A stretch of DNA of 64,000 nucleotides from Sulfurimicrobium sp. (GTDB lineage Bacteria; Pseudomonadota; Gammaproteobacteria; Burkholderiales; Sulfuricellaceae): NCBI GenBank assembly GCA_030652035.1, contig JAUSBJ010000001.1:1-64000 (forward strand), given 5' to 3'. The notes under the pieces are model-generated. The model did no database searches, was not told the DNA's origin, and saw only the letters and a program-made list of their open reading frames with translations. The number at the start of each line of letters is the position of its first letter. Position 1 is the first letter of the stretch. Shown here piece after piece: positions 36,501 through 43,911 of the stretch. The translations under genes and the position numbers were made by a program.

Positions 36501-37004
36501 ATCTTCGACAACCCGATGGCGGTGTTCGACGAAGCCATGCTCAGGCCGGAGAGCCAGGACCTGGATGCCTTTGTCGATGGCGTTGAAAATATCGTCGAAG
36601 CGCAGCGGCGCGTGGCGCAAAACTACCTCGACGACGGCTCGGTCGAAGACGCCTGTCCGCCGCTCAAGGCACTGCTCCACATCATGGCGACAGGAAGCTA
36701 CGAGGGCAAGGATGTGGGCGATCCTGAAATCCGCCGCATGTTCACGCGCGATGCGCTGCTGGCCAGCGACTGGTATCGCGAACGTCTTTCCATCAAACAG
36801 CAGCGCGACATGGCGCTGTGGCGCCGGCATGAAGACAACCTCAAGCGTTTCCTCGAACGCCAGAACCTGCTCACCGAAGCCGAAAGTGAACAATATTCAC
36901 TGCTTCTCGAACAGTCACGGCAGGAGCTGGCCTATGTGTCAAGCGCGCAATACCTGAGCGATCTATCCGGCACGCTGGGCGCTGACTGGGTTCACCGCCA
37001 GTAA
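33555..37004 (+). CDS. Very large protein, candidate PPi-type PEP carboxykinase
   Basis: This 1149-residue cytosolic protein has no signal or membrane segment. A glycine-rich nucleotide/phosphate loop-like motif, SGGGKSEISKS, lies at residues 488-498, and LFGGCEEEHSGGALAFPSF and PGHELKYNGRRLVASFLRVG are other striking blocks. The length (about 130 kDa) and this glycine-rich loop fit my recollection of PPi-dependent phosphoenolpyruvate carboxykinases of Entamoeba and Propionibacterium, which interconvert PEP and oxaloacetate using pyrophosphate. This identification is an inference. GGGAGA precedes the ATG at 33555. It stands between a histidine phosphatase gene and the marR operon. Confidence 0.6.
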   Translation: MAVVTREHQGLDDATHERLELIQHINLHLAALGLPAPQGMSALSPLHVAADLLRSYQHQKRLLADYRCPADQRIQDFLNSYLRQNGVAGDISLPGATFVLDRPRLACELSLPVDGQHFSAEFVDSYRLLQGVLHNPRNDRRTTKGVFHIVEGGLPIPADKRAVPVRAFAGLLKAALNPPRDTLCLPFASGQPEQAESWVSLLMRPLVAPAVPGISPEKSMETRFFAPGSLVSNLDFVERIFGNGGNPCLPENDAALDVLHWTGHTGCVILAPHLVRLKKIDLGLTHWDQASERQRRDGMCWREENELYNDGQPFKITCRDMSGVIVTLIADNYFGYSKKEVKSQISYAANLFGGCEEEHSGGALAFPSFNLGEVFRPDSRIRTDGHDFDGLVALFGDVMHVREEGYGVDKRFPDIIYVPEDATMHLLDQSIHWPRNGKVQTIKLLAGHTYIHPCGYKVHMEKHPHAPSWRLIGTDAEGTFVHKPCTVSGGGKSEISKSIVGTIISGPFYVRDIHDDLSQVQAIFDKDYAKRFRNAHTRDSRSLLSEERTLGSVIKLLTPSESEYTDEYNQWLESIPQHIRALVFVIKRFYRPEWGAAWRKHFSVDMVNGYPGHELKYNGRRLVASFLRVGVEPDGAWRMYKLRHDFIGAGKIQTEDDITASITVPASRLAHLNPDYANPSVKLAANCEQRLFQRPDDAIHRGLDIQAEADLAGPDNFISNFEPLTTADARELVEDAIGLELFSPPMKQLAQAASAAPADHYFVSSAHPRIVDGKPSANVRYLQRRPDLVNPRDRYIAEMGARLYRRVPLAEAVHFPVNAVMPGRRNNPPDREHGIRPLAVYSPIHFQELPELFMDFIASLTGKSPSTTGAGSEGALTKGPFNALRATADLNNALVSYIISGYEGFSTAAGHIGPNRRVDHDISLLIPELWCRLAVRERDPRLMIERGYLEPVADFDYQGRVIRASRLGYRITSRFVHANFGKIFDNPMAVFDEAMLRPESQDLDAFVDGVENIVEAQRRVAQNYLDDGSVEDACPPLKALLHIMATGSYEGKDVGDPEIRRMFTRDALLASDWYRERLSIKQQRDMALWRRHEDNLKRFLERQNLLTEAESEQYSLLLEQSRQELAYVSSAQYLSDLSGTLGADWVHRQ

Positions 37005-37023
37005 AATTTCCGCGCTCAGGACG

Positions 37024-37073
37024 TTGACATCTGGTTCTAATCAGAACTATTATGGTTCTAATTAGAACCAGAT
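37024..37073 (+). promoter_or_regulatory. Promoter and operator of the marR-b561-yceI operon
   Basis: TTGACA (37024-37029) and TATTAT (37048-37053), 18 bp apart, form a good sigma70 promoter. Two palindromes, GGTTCTAATCAGAAC (37033-37047) and GGTTCTAATTAGAACC (37054-37069), flank the -10 element; the outer arms ATCTGGTTCTAAT/ATTAGAACCAGAT also pair. This is the expected architecture for MarR autorepression. Confidence 0.8.
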
Positions 37074-37082
37074 GGGGCGTTC

Positions 37083-37535
37083 ATGCCTGGTACTTCCTTT
37101 CTCCCGGTCCTGCGCGAACTGGCTGCAGCCTACCAGGCCTTCGAGGCTTACTCCGCGGCACACATTCGCAGGCTGGAGCTTACGCCGCCGCAATTTGACA
37201 TCATAGCCACACTCGGCAATACCGCTGGCATGCCGCTCAAGGAGCTTGGCGAAAAAACACTGATCACCAAGGGCACTCTTACCGGCGTGGTGGATAGGCT
37301 GAGTGACAAGAACCTGGTGCGGCGGATTGCCTCGCCTAGCGACGGGCGGAGCCAGATCGTGCAACTGACTCCACAAGGCGAAGCCCTGTTTTCGCGCGTT
37401 TTCCCGGAGCATCTGGAGTATATGGCACAGGCCTTCGGCGAACTTTCGGCGCAGGATCTGGTCTCCATTGAACACACTCTGAACCGCTTGCGTTCAGCCT
37501 TCCAGGCTGCGCGCTCCGGCATGGAGCAGCAATGA
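37083..37535 (+). CDS. MarR-family transcription regulator
   Basis: This 150-residue winged-helix regulator has recognition region GMPLKELGEKTLITKGTLTGVVDRLSDKNLV and wing RIASPSDGRSQIVQLTPQG. It lies directly behind two palindromic operators and overlaps the cytochrome b561 gene by ATGA, so it probably represses its own operon. The inducer could be an oxidant or phenolic ligand, as for many family members; no reactive Cys is present. Confidence 0.92.
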   Translation: MPGTSFLPVLRELAAAYQAFEAYSAAHIRRLELTPPQFDIIATLGNTAGMPLKELGEKTLITKGTLTGVVDRLSDKNLVRRIASPSDGRSQIVQLTPQGEALFSRVFPEHLEYMAQAFGELSAQDLVSIEHTLNRLRSAFQAARSGMEQQ

Positions 37536-38083
37536 TTCCGGTCCGTTATACTCAAACCGCCATCGCCTTGCACTGGCTCACCGCGCTGCTGGTCGTGGCC
37601 GCGTTCCCGCTCGGCGTTTACATGGCGGATCTGGCCCTTTCCCCGCTCAAGCTCAAGCTCATCAGCTATCACAAGTGGCTGGGTGTGACGGTTTTCCTGC
37701 TGATTCTGCTGCGTCTGGCGTGGCGTGTGAGCCATGTGCCCCCCCCGCTGCCAGACAGCATGCCACTGTGGCAGCGCCATGCTGCGAATGGCCTGCATCT
37801 GCTGCTTTACCTGCTGCTGTTCGCGATCCCCCTCACGGGCTGGCTGATGAGCTCGGCCAAGGGCTTCCAGACGGTTTACCTGGGGGTGCTGCCGCTGCCC
37901 GATCTGATCGGCAAGGACAAGGCCCTGGGGGATGTGCTCAGACAGGTGCATGAGATGCTCAACATGACGTTGCTGGTTTTGCTCCTGGCGCATGTTGCTG
38001 CTGCGCTCAAACACCATTTCATCGAGCGTGACGGCATCCTTGCCCGCATGCTGCCTTTCCTTGAACGCGGAGATTCAAAATGA
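37532..38083 (+). CDS. Cytochrome b561-family protein
   Basis: This 183-residue inner-membrane protein has four helices (IALHWLTALLVVAAFPLGVYM; YHKWLGVTVFLLILLRLAWR; ANGLHLLLYLLLFAIPLTGWLM; MTLLVLLLAHVAAALKHHF). Histidines in ALHW, YHKWLG, LHLLLY and AHVAAALKHH are placed to bind two b hemes. Bacterial b561 proteins such as CybB oxidise quinol and some act in superoxide handling. It often pairs with YceI genes, as here. Confidence 0.9.
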   Translation: MIPVRYTQTAIALHWLTALLVVAAFPLGVYMADLALSPLKLKLISYHKWLGVTVFLLILLRLAWRVSHVPPPLPDSMPLWQRHAANGLHLLLYLLLFAIPLTGWLMSSAKGFQTVYLGVLPLPDLIGKDKALGDVLRQVHEMLNMTLLVLLLAHVAAALKHHFIERDGILARMLPFLERGDSK

Positions 38084-38637
38084 TGCGACTGTTTCCCCTT
38101 ATTTTCCTGCTGCTCGCAGGTGCTGCCCAAGCCGCTGAATTTGGCACGCTTCAGGTCGAAAAAAGTGCGATTGCTTTTGTCTCCAGGCAAATGAATGTAC
38201 CGGTCGATGGCGTTTTCAGGAAATTCTCGGCGCTCATCGTTCTCGATCCGGCCAGACCGGAGGCCGGGCGCGCCCAGATCGATATCGACCTGGCCAGTAT
38301 CGATGCCGGCAGCGCGGAGGCCAATGACGAGGTCAAAGGCAAGAGCTGGTTCAATGTGCGCGAATTCCCGAAAGCCAGCTTCAGCTCGTCATCTGTCCGG
38401 TCGCTGGGCGGTGGCCGTTTTGAAACCAGCGGCAGGATGAGCATCAAGGGCAAGACGCTGGAAGTGCGTGCGCCGTTCACGCTGCGGCAGGAAAAGGGCG
38501 CCCTCATCGTGGACGGCAGCTTCCCGCTCAAACGCCTGGATTACGGCATCGGCTCCGGCATCTGGAGCGATACCTCGGTGGTCGCCGACGAAGTCCAGAT
38601 CAAGTTTCATTTTGTGCTGACACCCGTTAGCAAATAG
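38080..38637 (+). CDS. YceI-family periplasmic protein 1
   Basis: This 185-residue protein has a signal peptide (LFPLIFLLLAGAAQAAEF) and a YceI lipocalin-like domain (VDGVFRKFSALIVLDP; FNVREFPKASFSS; SIKGKTLEVRAPF). YceI folds hold a polyisoprenoid tail in a hydrophobic barrel. Its start overlaps the b561 stop (ATGA). Confidence 0.9.
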   Translation: MMRLFPLIFLLLAGAAQAAEFGTLQVEKSAIAFVSRQMNVPVDGVFRKFSALIVLDPARPEAGRAQIDIDLASIDAGSAEANDEVKGKSWFNVREFPKASFSSSSVRSLGGGRFETSGRMSIKGKTLEVRAPFTLRQEKGALIVDGSFPLKRLDYGIGSGIWSDTSVVADEVQIKFHFVLTPVSK

Positions 38638-38663
38638 CCTCAACCCCACCACAGGAGTACACC

Positions 38664-39230
38664 ATGAATAAATCGCTAATCGCCTTTGCCATCGCCAGCA
38701 CCTTGAGCACCTCCGCTTTCGCCGCGGATACCTACGTCATTGATGCGCGCCATACCTTCCCCAGCTTTGAAGTCAGCCACCTGGGTTTTTCCATCCAGCG
38801 CGGCCGTTTCAACAAGACCGCTGGAACGATCGTACTGGATGCGGCGGCAAAATCCGGCAGCATCGACATCAATATTGATGCCGGCAGCATCGATACCGGC
38901 CTGGCGGAACTGGAAAAACACCTGCAGGGCGAGGATTTCTTCGATACGGCCAAGTACCCGGCCATCACTTTCAAGTCCAAGTCGCTCAAGTTCGACGGGG
39001 ACAAGCTGACCGGAGCCGATGGGGATTTCACACTGCTTGGCGTGACCAAGCCGGTCAACCTGAAAATTGACCACTTCAAGTGCGCACCGCATCCGATGAA
39101 CAAGAAAGCCATGTGCGGCGCCAATGCCACGACGGTGATCAAGCGTTCCGAATTCGGCATGATGAAGTATGTGCCTGCCGTTGGTGATGAGGTGAAAATC
39201 GCCATTCAGGTAGAAGCCTTCAGGGAATAA
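38664..39230 (+). CDS. YceI-family periplasmic protein 2
   Basis: This 188-residue protein has a signal peptide ending AFAAD and a full YceI domain (YVIDARHTFPSFEVSHLGFSIQRGRFNKTAGTI; FDTAKYPAITFKS; VTKPVNLKIDHFKCAPHP). ACAGGAG precedes the ATG. It is closer to E. coli YceI than the upstream copy. Both are probably exported and act with the b561 protein in redox-linked isoprenoid quinone handling. Confidence 0.92.
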   Translation: MNKSLIAFAIASTLSTSAFAADTYVIDARHTFPSFEVSHLGFSIQRGRFNKTAGTIVLDAAAKSGSIDINIDAGSIDTGLAELEKHLQGEDFFDTAKYPAITFKSKSLKFDGDKLTGADGDFTLLGVTKPVNLKIDHFKCAPHPMNKKAMCGANATTVIKRSEFGMMKYVPAVGDEVKIAIQVEAFRE

Positions 39231-39307
39231 GCACCTTTTGCAATGGCTTTCCGGCCGCCTCTCTTCTCAGAGGCGGCCGGTGGATGTTATCGTGGCGCTA
39301 TTGATGT

Positions 39308-40495
39308 ATGCCAGAGATCTCCGTCATGTCAGTCATTTCCCATATCAAGCAGAATCAGGAACGTCTCGTCGCCTTGCGACGGGATATTCATGCACACCCC
39401 GAAACCGCGTTCGAGGAACAGCGCACCAGCGCCCTCGTGGTGGAGGTGCTTTCCGCCGCAGGCATTGAAGTGCATCGCGGCCTGGCCGGAACCGGCGTGG
39501 TGGGCGTGCTGCGATCTGGCACCAGCGACCGGGCCATCGGTTTGCGCGCCGACATGGATGCCTTGCCGATCCATGAGCAGAACCCTTTCCCGCATCGCTC
39601 CCATTTTGACGGCAAGATGCACGCCTGCGGGCACGACGGCCATACGGCGATGCTGCTGGGGGCGGCGGAATATCTGGCGGCTACGGGAAATTTCGACGGA
39701 ACGGTGTATTTCATTTTTCAGCCTGCTGAGGAAGGCGAGGGCGGTGCCCGGGTGATGATCGAGGATGGCCTGTTCCAGCGTTTTTCCATGCAGGCGGTGT
39801 TTGGCATGCACAACTGGCCGGGCGTGCCGGCCGGGCAGTTCGCCGTCATGCCGGGACCGGTGATGGCTTCGGCGGACCAGTTCGATATCGTCATCAAGGG
39901 CCACGGCGCCCATGCGGCCATGCCCCACCAGGGCGCTGACCCGGTCGCGGCGGGCAGTGCCCTGGTGCAGGCCCTGCAAACCATTGTCAGCCGTACGCTG
40001 GATCCGCTCGATGCCGCAGTGCTGAGCGTGACTCGCTTCAATGCCGGGGAGGCCTACAACGTGATTCCCGATCATGCCACCCTGGGCGGGACGGTGCGCG
40101 CCTTCCGCCCCGAGGTGCAGGATCACGTCGAGGCCGCCATGGAGCGCATCTGTGGCGGGATTGCAGCGGGTTTCGGCGTCCAGGTCGCACTCGATTACCG
40201 GCGCGGCTATCCGGCAACCATCAACTCCGTGGCGGAGGCGGAAATCTGCCGCAATATCGCGACCGGGCTGGTGGGCAAAGAGGCGGTGCGCACCGATCTG
40301 CGCCCCTCCATGGGCGCGGAGGATTTTTCCTTCATGCTGCTGGAGAAGCCCGGCTGCTACGTCTGGATTGGCAATGGCATGGGGGAGGGCGGTTGCATGC
40401 TGCATAACCCCCATTACGATTTCAACGATGAAGTGCTGGTGCTGGGGGCGAGCTACTGGGCACGTTTGACTGAACACCTGCTGGCAGCGGGTTGA
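39308..40495 (+). CDS. M20-family amidohydrolase (hippurate hydrolase-like)
   Basis: This 395-residue zinc enzyme hydrolyses N-acyl amino acids. Metal-site motifs are LRRDIHAHPETAFEE, GLRADMDALPI, MHACGHDGHTAMLLGAAEYL, FQPAEEGEGGARVMI and SMGAEDFSFM. A dimerisation insert (VIKGHGAHAAMPHQGADPV) is present. The pattern fits HipO/AbgB-like enzymes. The start is uncertain: 39308 or the ATG at 39326. No partner transporter is adjacent. Confidence 0.9.
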   Translation: MPEISVMSVISHIKQNQERLVALRRDIHAHPETAFEEQRTSALVVEVLSAAGIEVHRGLAGTGVVGVLRSGTSDRAIGLRADMDALPIHEQNPFPHRSHFDGKMHACGHDGHTAMLLGAAEYLAATGNFDGTVYFIFQPAEEGEGGARVMIEDGLFQRFSMQAVFGMHNWPGVPAGQFAVMPGPVMASADQFDIVIKGHGAHAAMPHQGADPVAAGSALVQALQTIVSRTLDPLDAAVLSVTRFNAGEAYNVIPDHATLGGTVRAFRPEVQDHVEAAMERICGGIAAGFGVQVALDYRRGYPATINSVAEAEICRNIATGLVGKEAVRTDLRPSMGAEDFSFMLLEKPGCYVWIGNGMGEGGCMLHNPHYDFNDEVLVLGASYWARLTEHLLAAG

Positions 40496-40619
40496 GATGA
40501 TCTTTTTCCGGCATCAGCGGCTGGGTGCTCATTTGTTGTTGATGTGAAAAACAGGAGAGGCCGGTAACTCAGCACTGGACGACCTGTATTTTTTGTTGCA
40601 TCTTTCGAAATATAAACCA

Positions 40620-40665
40620 CGTTGAGCACGCTTCTCCCTCTTGGACGAGGGTAGCGTGCTCAACG
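40620..40665. terminator. Long hairpin between convergent genes
   Basis: CGTTGAGCACGCT pairs with AGCGTGCTCAACG, and an inner CCCTC..GAGGG extends the stem, giving a nearly perfect 46-nt hairpin. It lies between the convergent amidohydrolase and PEP-CTERM genes and may stop transcription in both directions, although it lacks a T-run. Confidence 0.55.
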
Positions 40666-40683
40666 CTTGCGGTCAGACTCGAA

Positions 40684-41514
40684 TCAACTGCGGCGCCGAC
40701 GCGCTGCCGCCATGCCGAGCAAGCCCGCGCCAAGCAACGCCAGGGTCATCGGTTCCGGCACTGGAACGCCTACAGGGGCGTAGGTGTCGCGGAATTCCCA
40801 GGAAATCACGTCGTGATTTGCTCCTGCCCATCCCGTGCCGGAAGTAAAGCCAACGAAAGCATTGGGCGTGCCCAGAACGGCCGCCAGATCAACCGTGTAG
40901 GATAGCAGTGAGGCAAGCGGCCGGGAATCAACACCGCTCAAGCGAACTTCGAGCAGATTGGTTGCGCCGTTATAGTCAATCCATGAAAACAGGTCGTTGC
41001 CCGAATCGAGTACAACAGGCAGGCTGGTGTTGATGGCGGCCGAACTGACATTCCCATTGATGTCGATGCCGACATGGTTGTCGCTGTTGCCGTCGCCGGC
41101 GCCATTGTTCCAGTTGTCGAATTCAATGCCGACACTGTTGAACAACCCGGCGTAGCCGATGCCGCCGCCAGCGCCGCCAGCAGTATTCGAAACGGTTTGA
41201 ACGACAAAAACCAAGCCATCGGCGCCAGTGTTGAACTGGCGGTTGAAGTTGAAAGTAAATTTGGTGCTGAACGATACGTCAGCCCCCAAAGTAACGGCAG
41301 ATGTACTGAATGCCGAGCCGGACTGGCCGGAGAGCGACGGCGTCACGCGCAATACATTGCGTGCGCTGCCATCAACGGCGCTGGCCGCGTTGCCATTCAG
41401 TTGCATGCCAGCAGTCGAGGAGAAATCGGTGTAAGAGATAGTGGTCGCAGAAGCATTAACGGACAGGCCGAAAGCCAGGGCCATTCCAATTGCCAAAGTG
41501 GTTGCGCGAATCAT
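40684..41514 (-). CDS. PEP-CTERM protein with L-type lectin fold
   Basis: This 276-residue exported protein has a signal peptide (LAIGMALAFGLSVNASA), a beta-rich domain with features of L-type lectins (ADGLVFVVQTV; VGIEFDNWNNG; HVGIDINGNV) and a C-terminal PEP-CTERM signal (VPVPEPMTLALLGAGLLGMAAARRRR). PEP-CTERM proteins are sorted by exosortase and linked to exopolysaccharide-producing bacteria. No exosortase gene is in the window. Confidence 0.9.
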   Translation of the reverse strand: MIRATTLAIGMALAFGLSVNASATTISYTDFSSTAGMQLNGNAASAVDGSARNVLRVTPSLSGQSGSAFSTSAVTLGADVSFSTKFTFNFNRQFNTGADGLVFVVQTVSNTAGGAGGGIGYAGLFNSVGIEFDNWNNGAGDGNSDNHVGIDINGNVSSAAINTSLPVVLDSGNDLFSWIDYNGATNLLEVRLSGVDSRPLASLLSYTVDLAAVLGTPNAFVGFTSGTGWAGANHDVISWEFRDTYAPVGVPVPEPMTLALLGAGLLGMAAARRRRS

Positions 41515-41578
41515 TTTTTATTCCCAAAAGTGATTGAATTTTGTAATGCGGCGTCATAAAAGCATGATCCGTTCCAGG

Positions 41579-41622
41579 TGATAATTATCAATATGTTATC
41601 GTCTTGTGATATCTGTTATCAC
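41579..41622. promoter_or_regulatory. Two palindromes upstream of the PEP-CTERM gene
   Basis: TGATAATTATCA (41579-41590) is a perfect palindrome and GTGATA-TCTGT-TATCAC (41606-41622) is a perfect interrupted one. They lie 65-108 bp upstream of the PEP-CTERM start and on the other side of the phosphorylase gene, so either gene may be controlled. Confidence 0.5.
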
Positions 41623-41786
41623 GATACAGTGTAAGAATCTTCGACATTTTGCGAGGCGCTTGGCCGTGCCGCTGGCTGTGCGTGGGTCAGGCCTGATCTG
41701 ATACGCTTGGCGAATTTGGCGCAATGATCTTTAAACGCATTGCGTCGTTACGGCGCAGTGTGATCCGGAATGGGAGAAAATCTGCT

Positions 41787-42827
41787 GTGATTTCGAATGA
41801 AGAGCCTATCTTTACCTCCAGCCAGGATTTTGGCGCGGTGTTTTCCGCCGGGCTGGAGGGGTTGTTGATGAAAGGCGGCCTCGGGCCGTTCATCCTGGTA
41901 TGCGCCAATGCGACTTTCGACCGGCGGCTTTATGAAGCTTCTTCTGCCGGACTGGCTCAGCTTTACACCACCTTGCGCGACGAGTATGTCCAGGCGCTGC
42001 AGCAGGGCCGCGAAATCCAGGCAGTGGAAGAAGATCTGCTGGTTTTTCTCAAGATTCATGCTATCGGGCTGGACCGGCTCCAACCGGCCGTGAAACGTCA
42101 GGCAGGCATCTGGGAACTACAGTTCAACCACCTGCGCTCTTTTCGGCCAAGGCGCATCGCTTCCCGCGTGCCGGAGCATCTGCGCGCCCCTTTTGACGAG
42201 GCCGGATTTCATTTCAACAAGGGATTCATGCAGAAAGAGGCATTCTGGGCAGGAGAATTGCTCGGCCGGCATGCGACGCTGTATTACAACAAATATCCGT
42301 TCGTGGATTTTCATGGCCTGCTGGTGCCGGAACGGGATAGCTGCCTGCCGCAATATCTGACCGAGGCGCACCATTTCTATCTCTGGGAAGCAACAGCGGC
42401 ACTGGCCCAGACGCTGGACGGCGTAGGCTTCGGCTACAACTCGCTGGGGGCGTTTGCCTCGGTGAATCATCTGCATTTCCAGATGTTCATCAAGCCGGAG
42501 GGGTTCGCGGTGATGGCGCCGACGTGGCGTCACAATGGTGGGGAAATGCCTTATCCGGCAACCTGCCTTGCCTTTGCCGATCCGAAATCCGCCTGGGCTG
42601 GAATCCACCGCTTGCATGAGAGCGAAACCCCTTACAACCTGCTTTATTCCTCAGGCCGCATGTACCTGTTCCCGCGCAGAAAACAGGGAACCTGCCCGCA
42701 GCCGGCCTGGACCAGCGGCTTTACCTGGCACGAACTGGCGGGAGGTATTGTTGTGTTCAATCGGGAAGATTACGACCGGCTCGATGCGCCCTCCATCGAG
42801 CACGAGTTGGCGATCCTGGCGCCGTGA
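41787..42827 (+). CDS. VTC2/GDPGP-type HIT nucleotide-sugar phosphorylase
   Basis: This protein, 346 residues from a GTG at 41787 (GGGAGA upstream) or 367 from ATG 41724, has a histidine-triad site in GFGYNSLGAFASVNHLHFQMF. That closely follows the GYNSLGAFATINHLHFQ pattern of plant VTC2 and animal GDP-glucose phosphorylases. These cleave GDP-hexoses by phosphate using a covalent guanylyl-histidine. The bacterial substrate may be another nucleotide sugar. No partner gene is adjacent. Confidence 0.7.
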   Translation: MISNEEPIFTSSQDFGAVFSAGLEGLLMKGGLGPFILVCANATFDRRLYEASSAGLAQLYTTLRDEYVQALQQGREIQAVEEDLLVFLKIHAIGLDRLQPAVKRQAGIWELQFNHLRSFRPRRIASRVPEHLRAPFDEAGFHFNKGFMQKEAFWAGELLGRHATLYYNKYPFVDFHGLLVPERDSCLPQYLTEAHHFYLWEATAALAQTLDGVGFGYNSLGAFASVNHLHFQMFIKPEGFAVMAPTWRHNGGEMPYPATCLAFADPKSAWAGIHRLHESETPYNLLYSSGRMYLFPRRKQGTCPQPAWTSGFTWHELAGGIVVFNREDYDRLDAPSIEHELAILAP

Positions 42828-42863
42828 ATTTAACCCGAATTATCCATTAGGCGGGAAAAGCAG

Positions 42864-42960
42864 TTAACCACGGAGCTCACGGGGAGCACGGGGGAAAATC
42901 AAGATATTCGGGGTTGAGTGCAAGTGCCCCTCCCATGCCTTACCCGTGTGCCCCGTGGTG
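42864..42960. repeat. Inverted repeat made of CACGGGG words
   Basis: The left arm, with repeated words ending ACGGGG (42864-42894), is mirrored by CCCGTGTGCCCCGTGGTG (42943-42960). A related single arm (AACCTCGGGGTACACGGGG) lies near 28087. It fills the spacer between two convergent genes. Confidence 0.6.
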
Positions 42961-42978
42961 AAAATGCGGCTTTCAGGA

Positions 42979-43542
42979 TCAGTGCAGGTGCTTTTTGCCG
43001 CGAAAGTGGATCAGGCTGCCGGAGGGTTGGAAATCTGCTTCGGCCTGGGCCTGGGCACCTTTCTGTTCCCAGTCGCGGTCGAAAAGTTCATTGACCAGGG
43101 CTTCGACACGTTTGACTTCTTCCGTGCCGAAGTGACGTGACAGCAGGCTGGATACGTCGGTCAACATGAGCCGGCGCTGGACCTGGTGAATCGCTTCGGC
43201 GCTTGGGCCGGCAAACAGCAACTGGAATTCGTCTCGTCCATCTTCGTGATAGAAAGTGATCTCGATTTCGGATGCTTGCTCCAGTAGCGGACCCATGTCG
43301 ACCAGGGTGGCCTGCAGGCTGCGCTGGAATGTGCGTCCGACTTCCCCAGTCCAGCAGATGTCGAGCACGCGGGCGCTCTGGTCGTAGCTCACTCCGGGCT
43401 CGCTGGGCTCAAGGCTGCGCATTTCACTGATGCTCTCTGCGTCCAGATATTCCATCCATTGCCTGAGGCCGGCTTCGATCTGGGAGAGAGTGACGCCTTT
43501 GCGCAGGTAAAGGCTGCCATGAACATGTACTTCGGTTCGCAT
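42979..43542 (-). CDS. Conserved hypothetical protein
   Basis: No family was recognised for this 187-residue soluble acidic protein (MRTEVHVHGSLYLRKGVTLSQIEAGL...). It starts 39 bp downstream of the rnfH stop and is likely part of the ratA-rnfH transcript. Confidence 0.65.
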   Translation of the reverse strand: MRTEVHVHGSLYLRKGVTLSQIEAGLRQWMEYLDAESISEMRSLEPSEPGVSYDQSARVLDICWTGEVGRTFQRSLQATLVDMGPLLEQASEIEITFYHEDGRDEFQLLFAGPSAEAIHQVQRRLMLTDVSSLLSRHFGTEEVKRVEALVNELFDRDWEQKGAQAQAEADFQPSGSLIHFRGKKHLH

Positions 43543-43581
43543 TAAACAATTCTTTCTGAAATCAGGCTTGTCATTCTACCG

Positions 43582-43911
43582 CTATTCGTCCCCGGCAGCG
43601 GCAATATCCCCGCCGCCTTTCTTCATGACCTTGCCTTCCTCGGCGCGTTGCTTGCGCACTTCCTTGGGGTCGGCGATAAGCGGGCGATAAATTTCGACAC
43701 GGTCCTTTTCACGCAGTACGGCATCCAGTTTGGTAAGTTTGCCGAAGATGCCGATCTTGTTCTTGCCCAGGTCGATTTCGGGATGTTTTTCGAGCAGGCC
43801 AGAGTCGCGGATCGCCTGCTCGGCGGTGGTGCCTGGAGCAACCTGCCGCTTGAGCAGGGCCTGATCAAGCGGCAGAGCGTAGGCAATTTCGATGTGGATG
43901 GTTTCGCTCAT
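43582..43911 (-). CDS. rnfH: RnfH-family ubiquitin-like protein
   Basis: This 109-residue protein has a beta-grasp fold pattern (IHIEIAYALPLDQALLKRQVAPGTTAEQAI...IGIFGKLTKLDAVLREKDRVEIYRPLIADPKE) typical of RnfH/UPF0125. The start overlaps the ratA stop by ATGA. In many proteobacteria ratA-rnfH lies beside smpB, as here. The role is unclear; despite its name no rnf complex is nearby. Confidence 0.92.
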   Translation of the reverse strand: MSETIHIEIAYALPLDQALLKRQVAPGTTAEQAIRDSGLLEKHPEIDLGKNKIGIFGKLTKLDAVLREKDRVEIYRPLIADPKEVRKQRAEEGKVMKKGGGDIAAAGDE

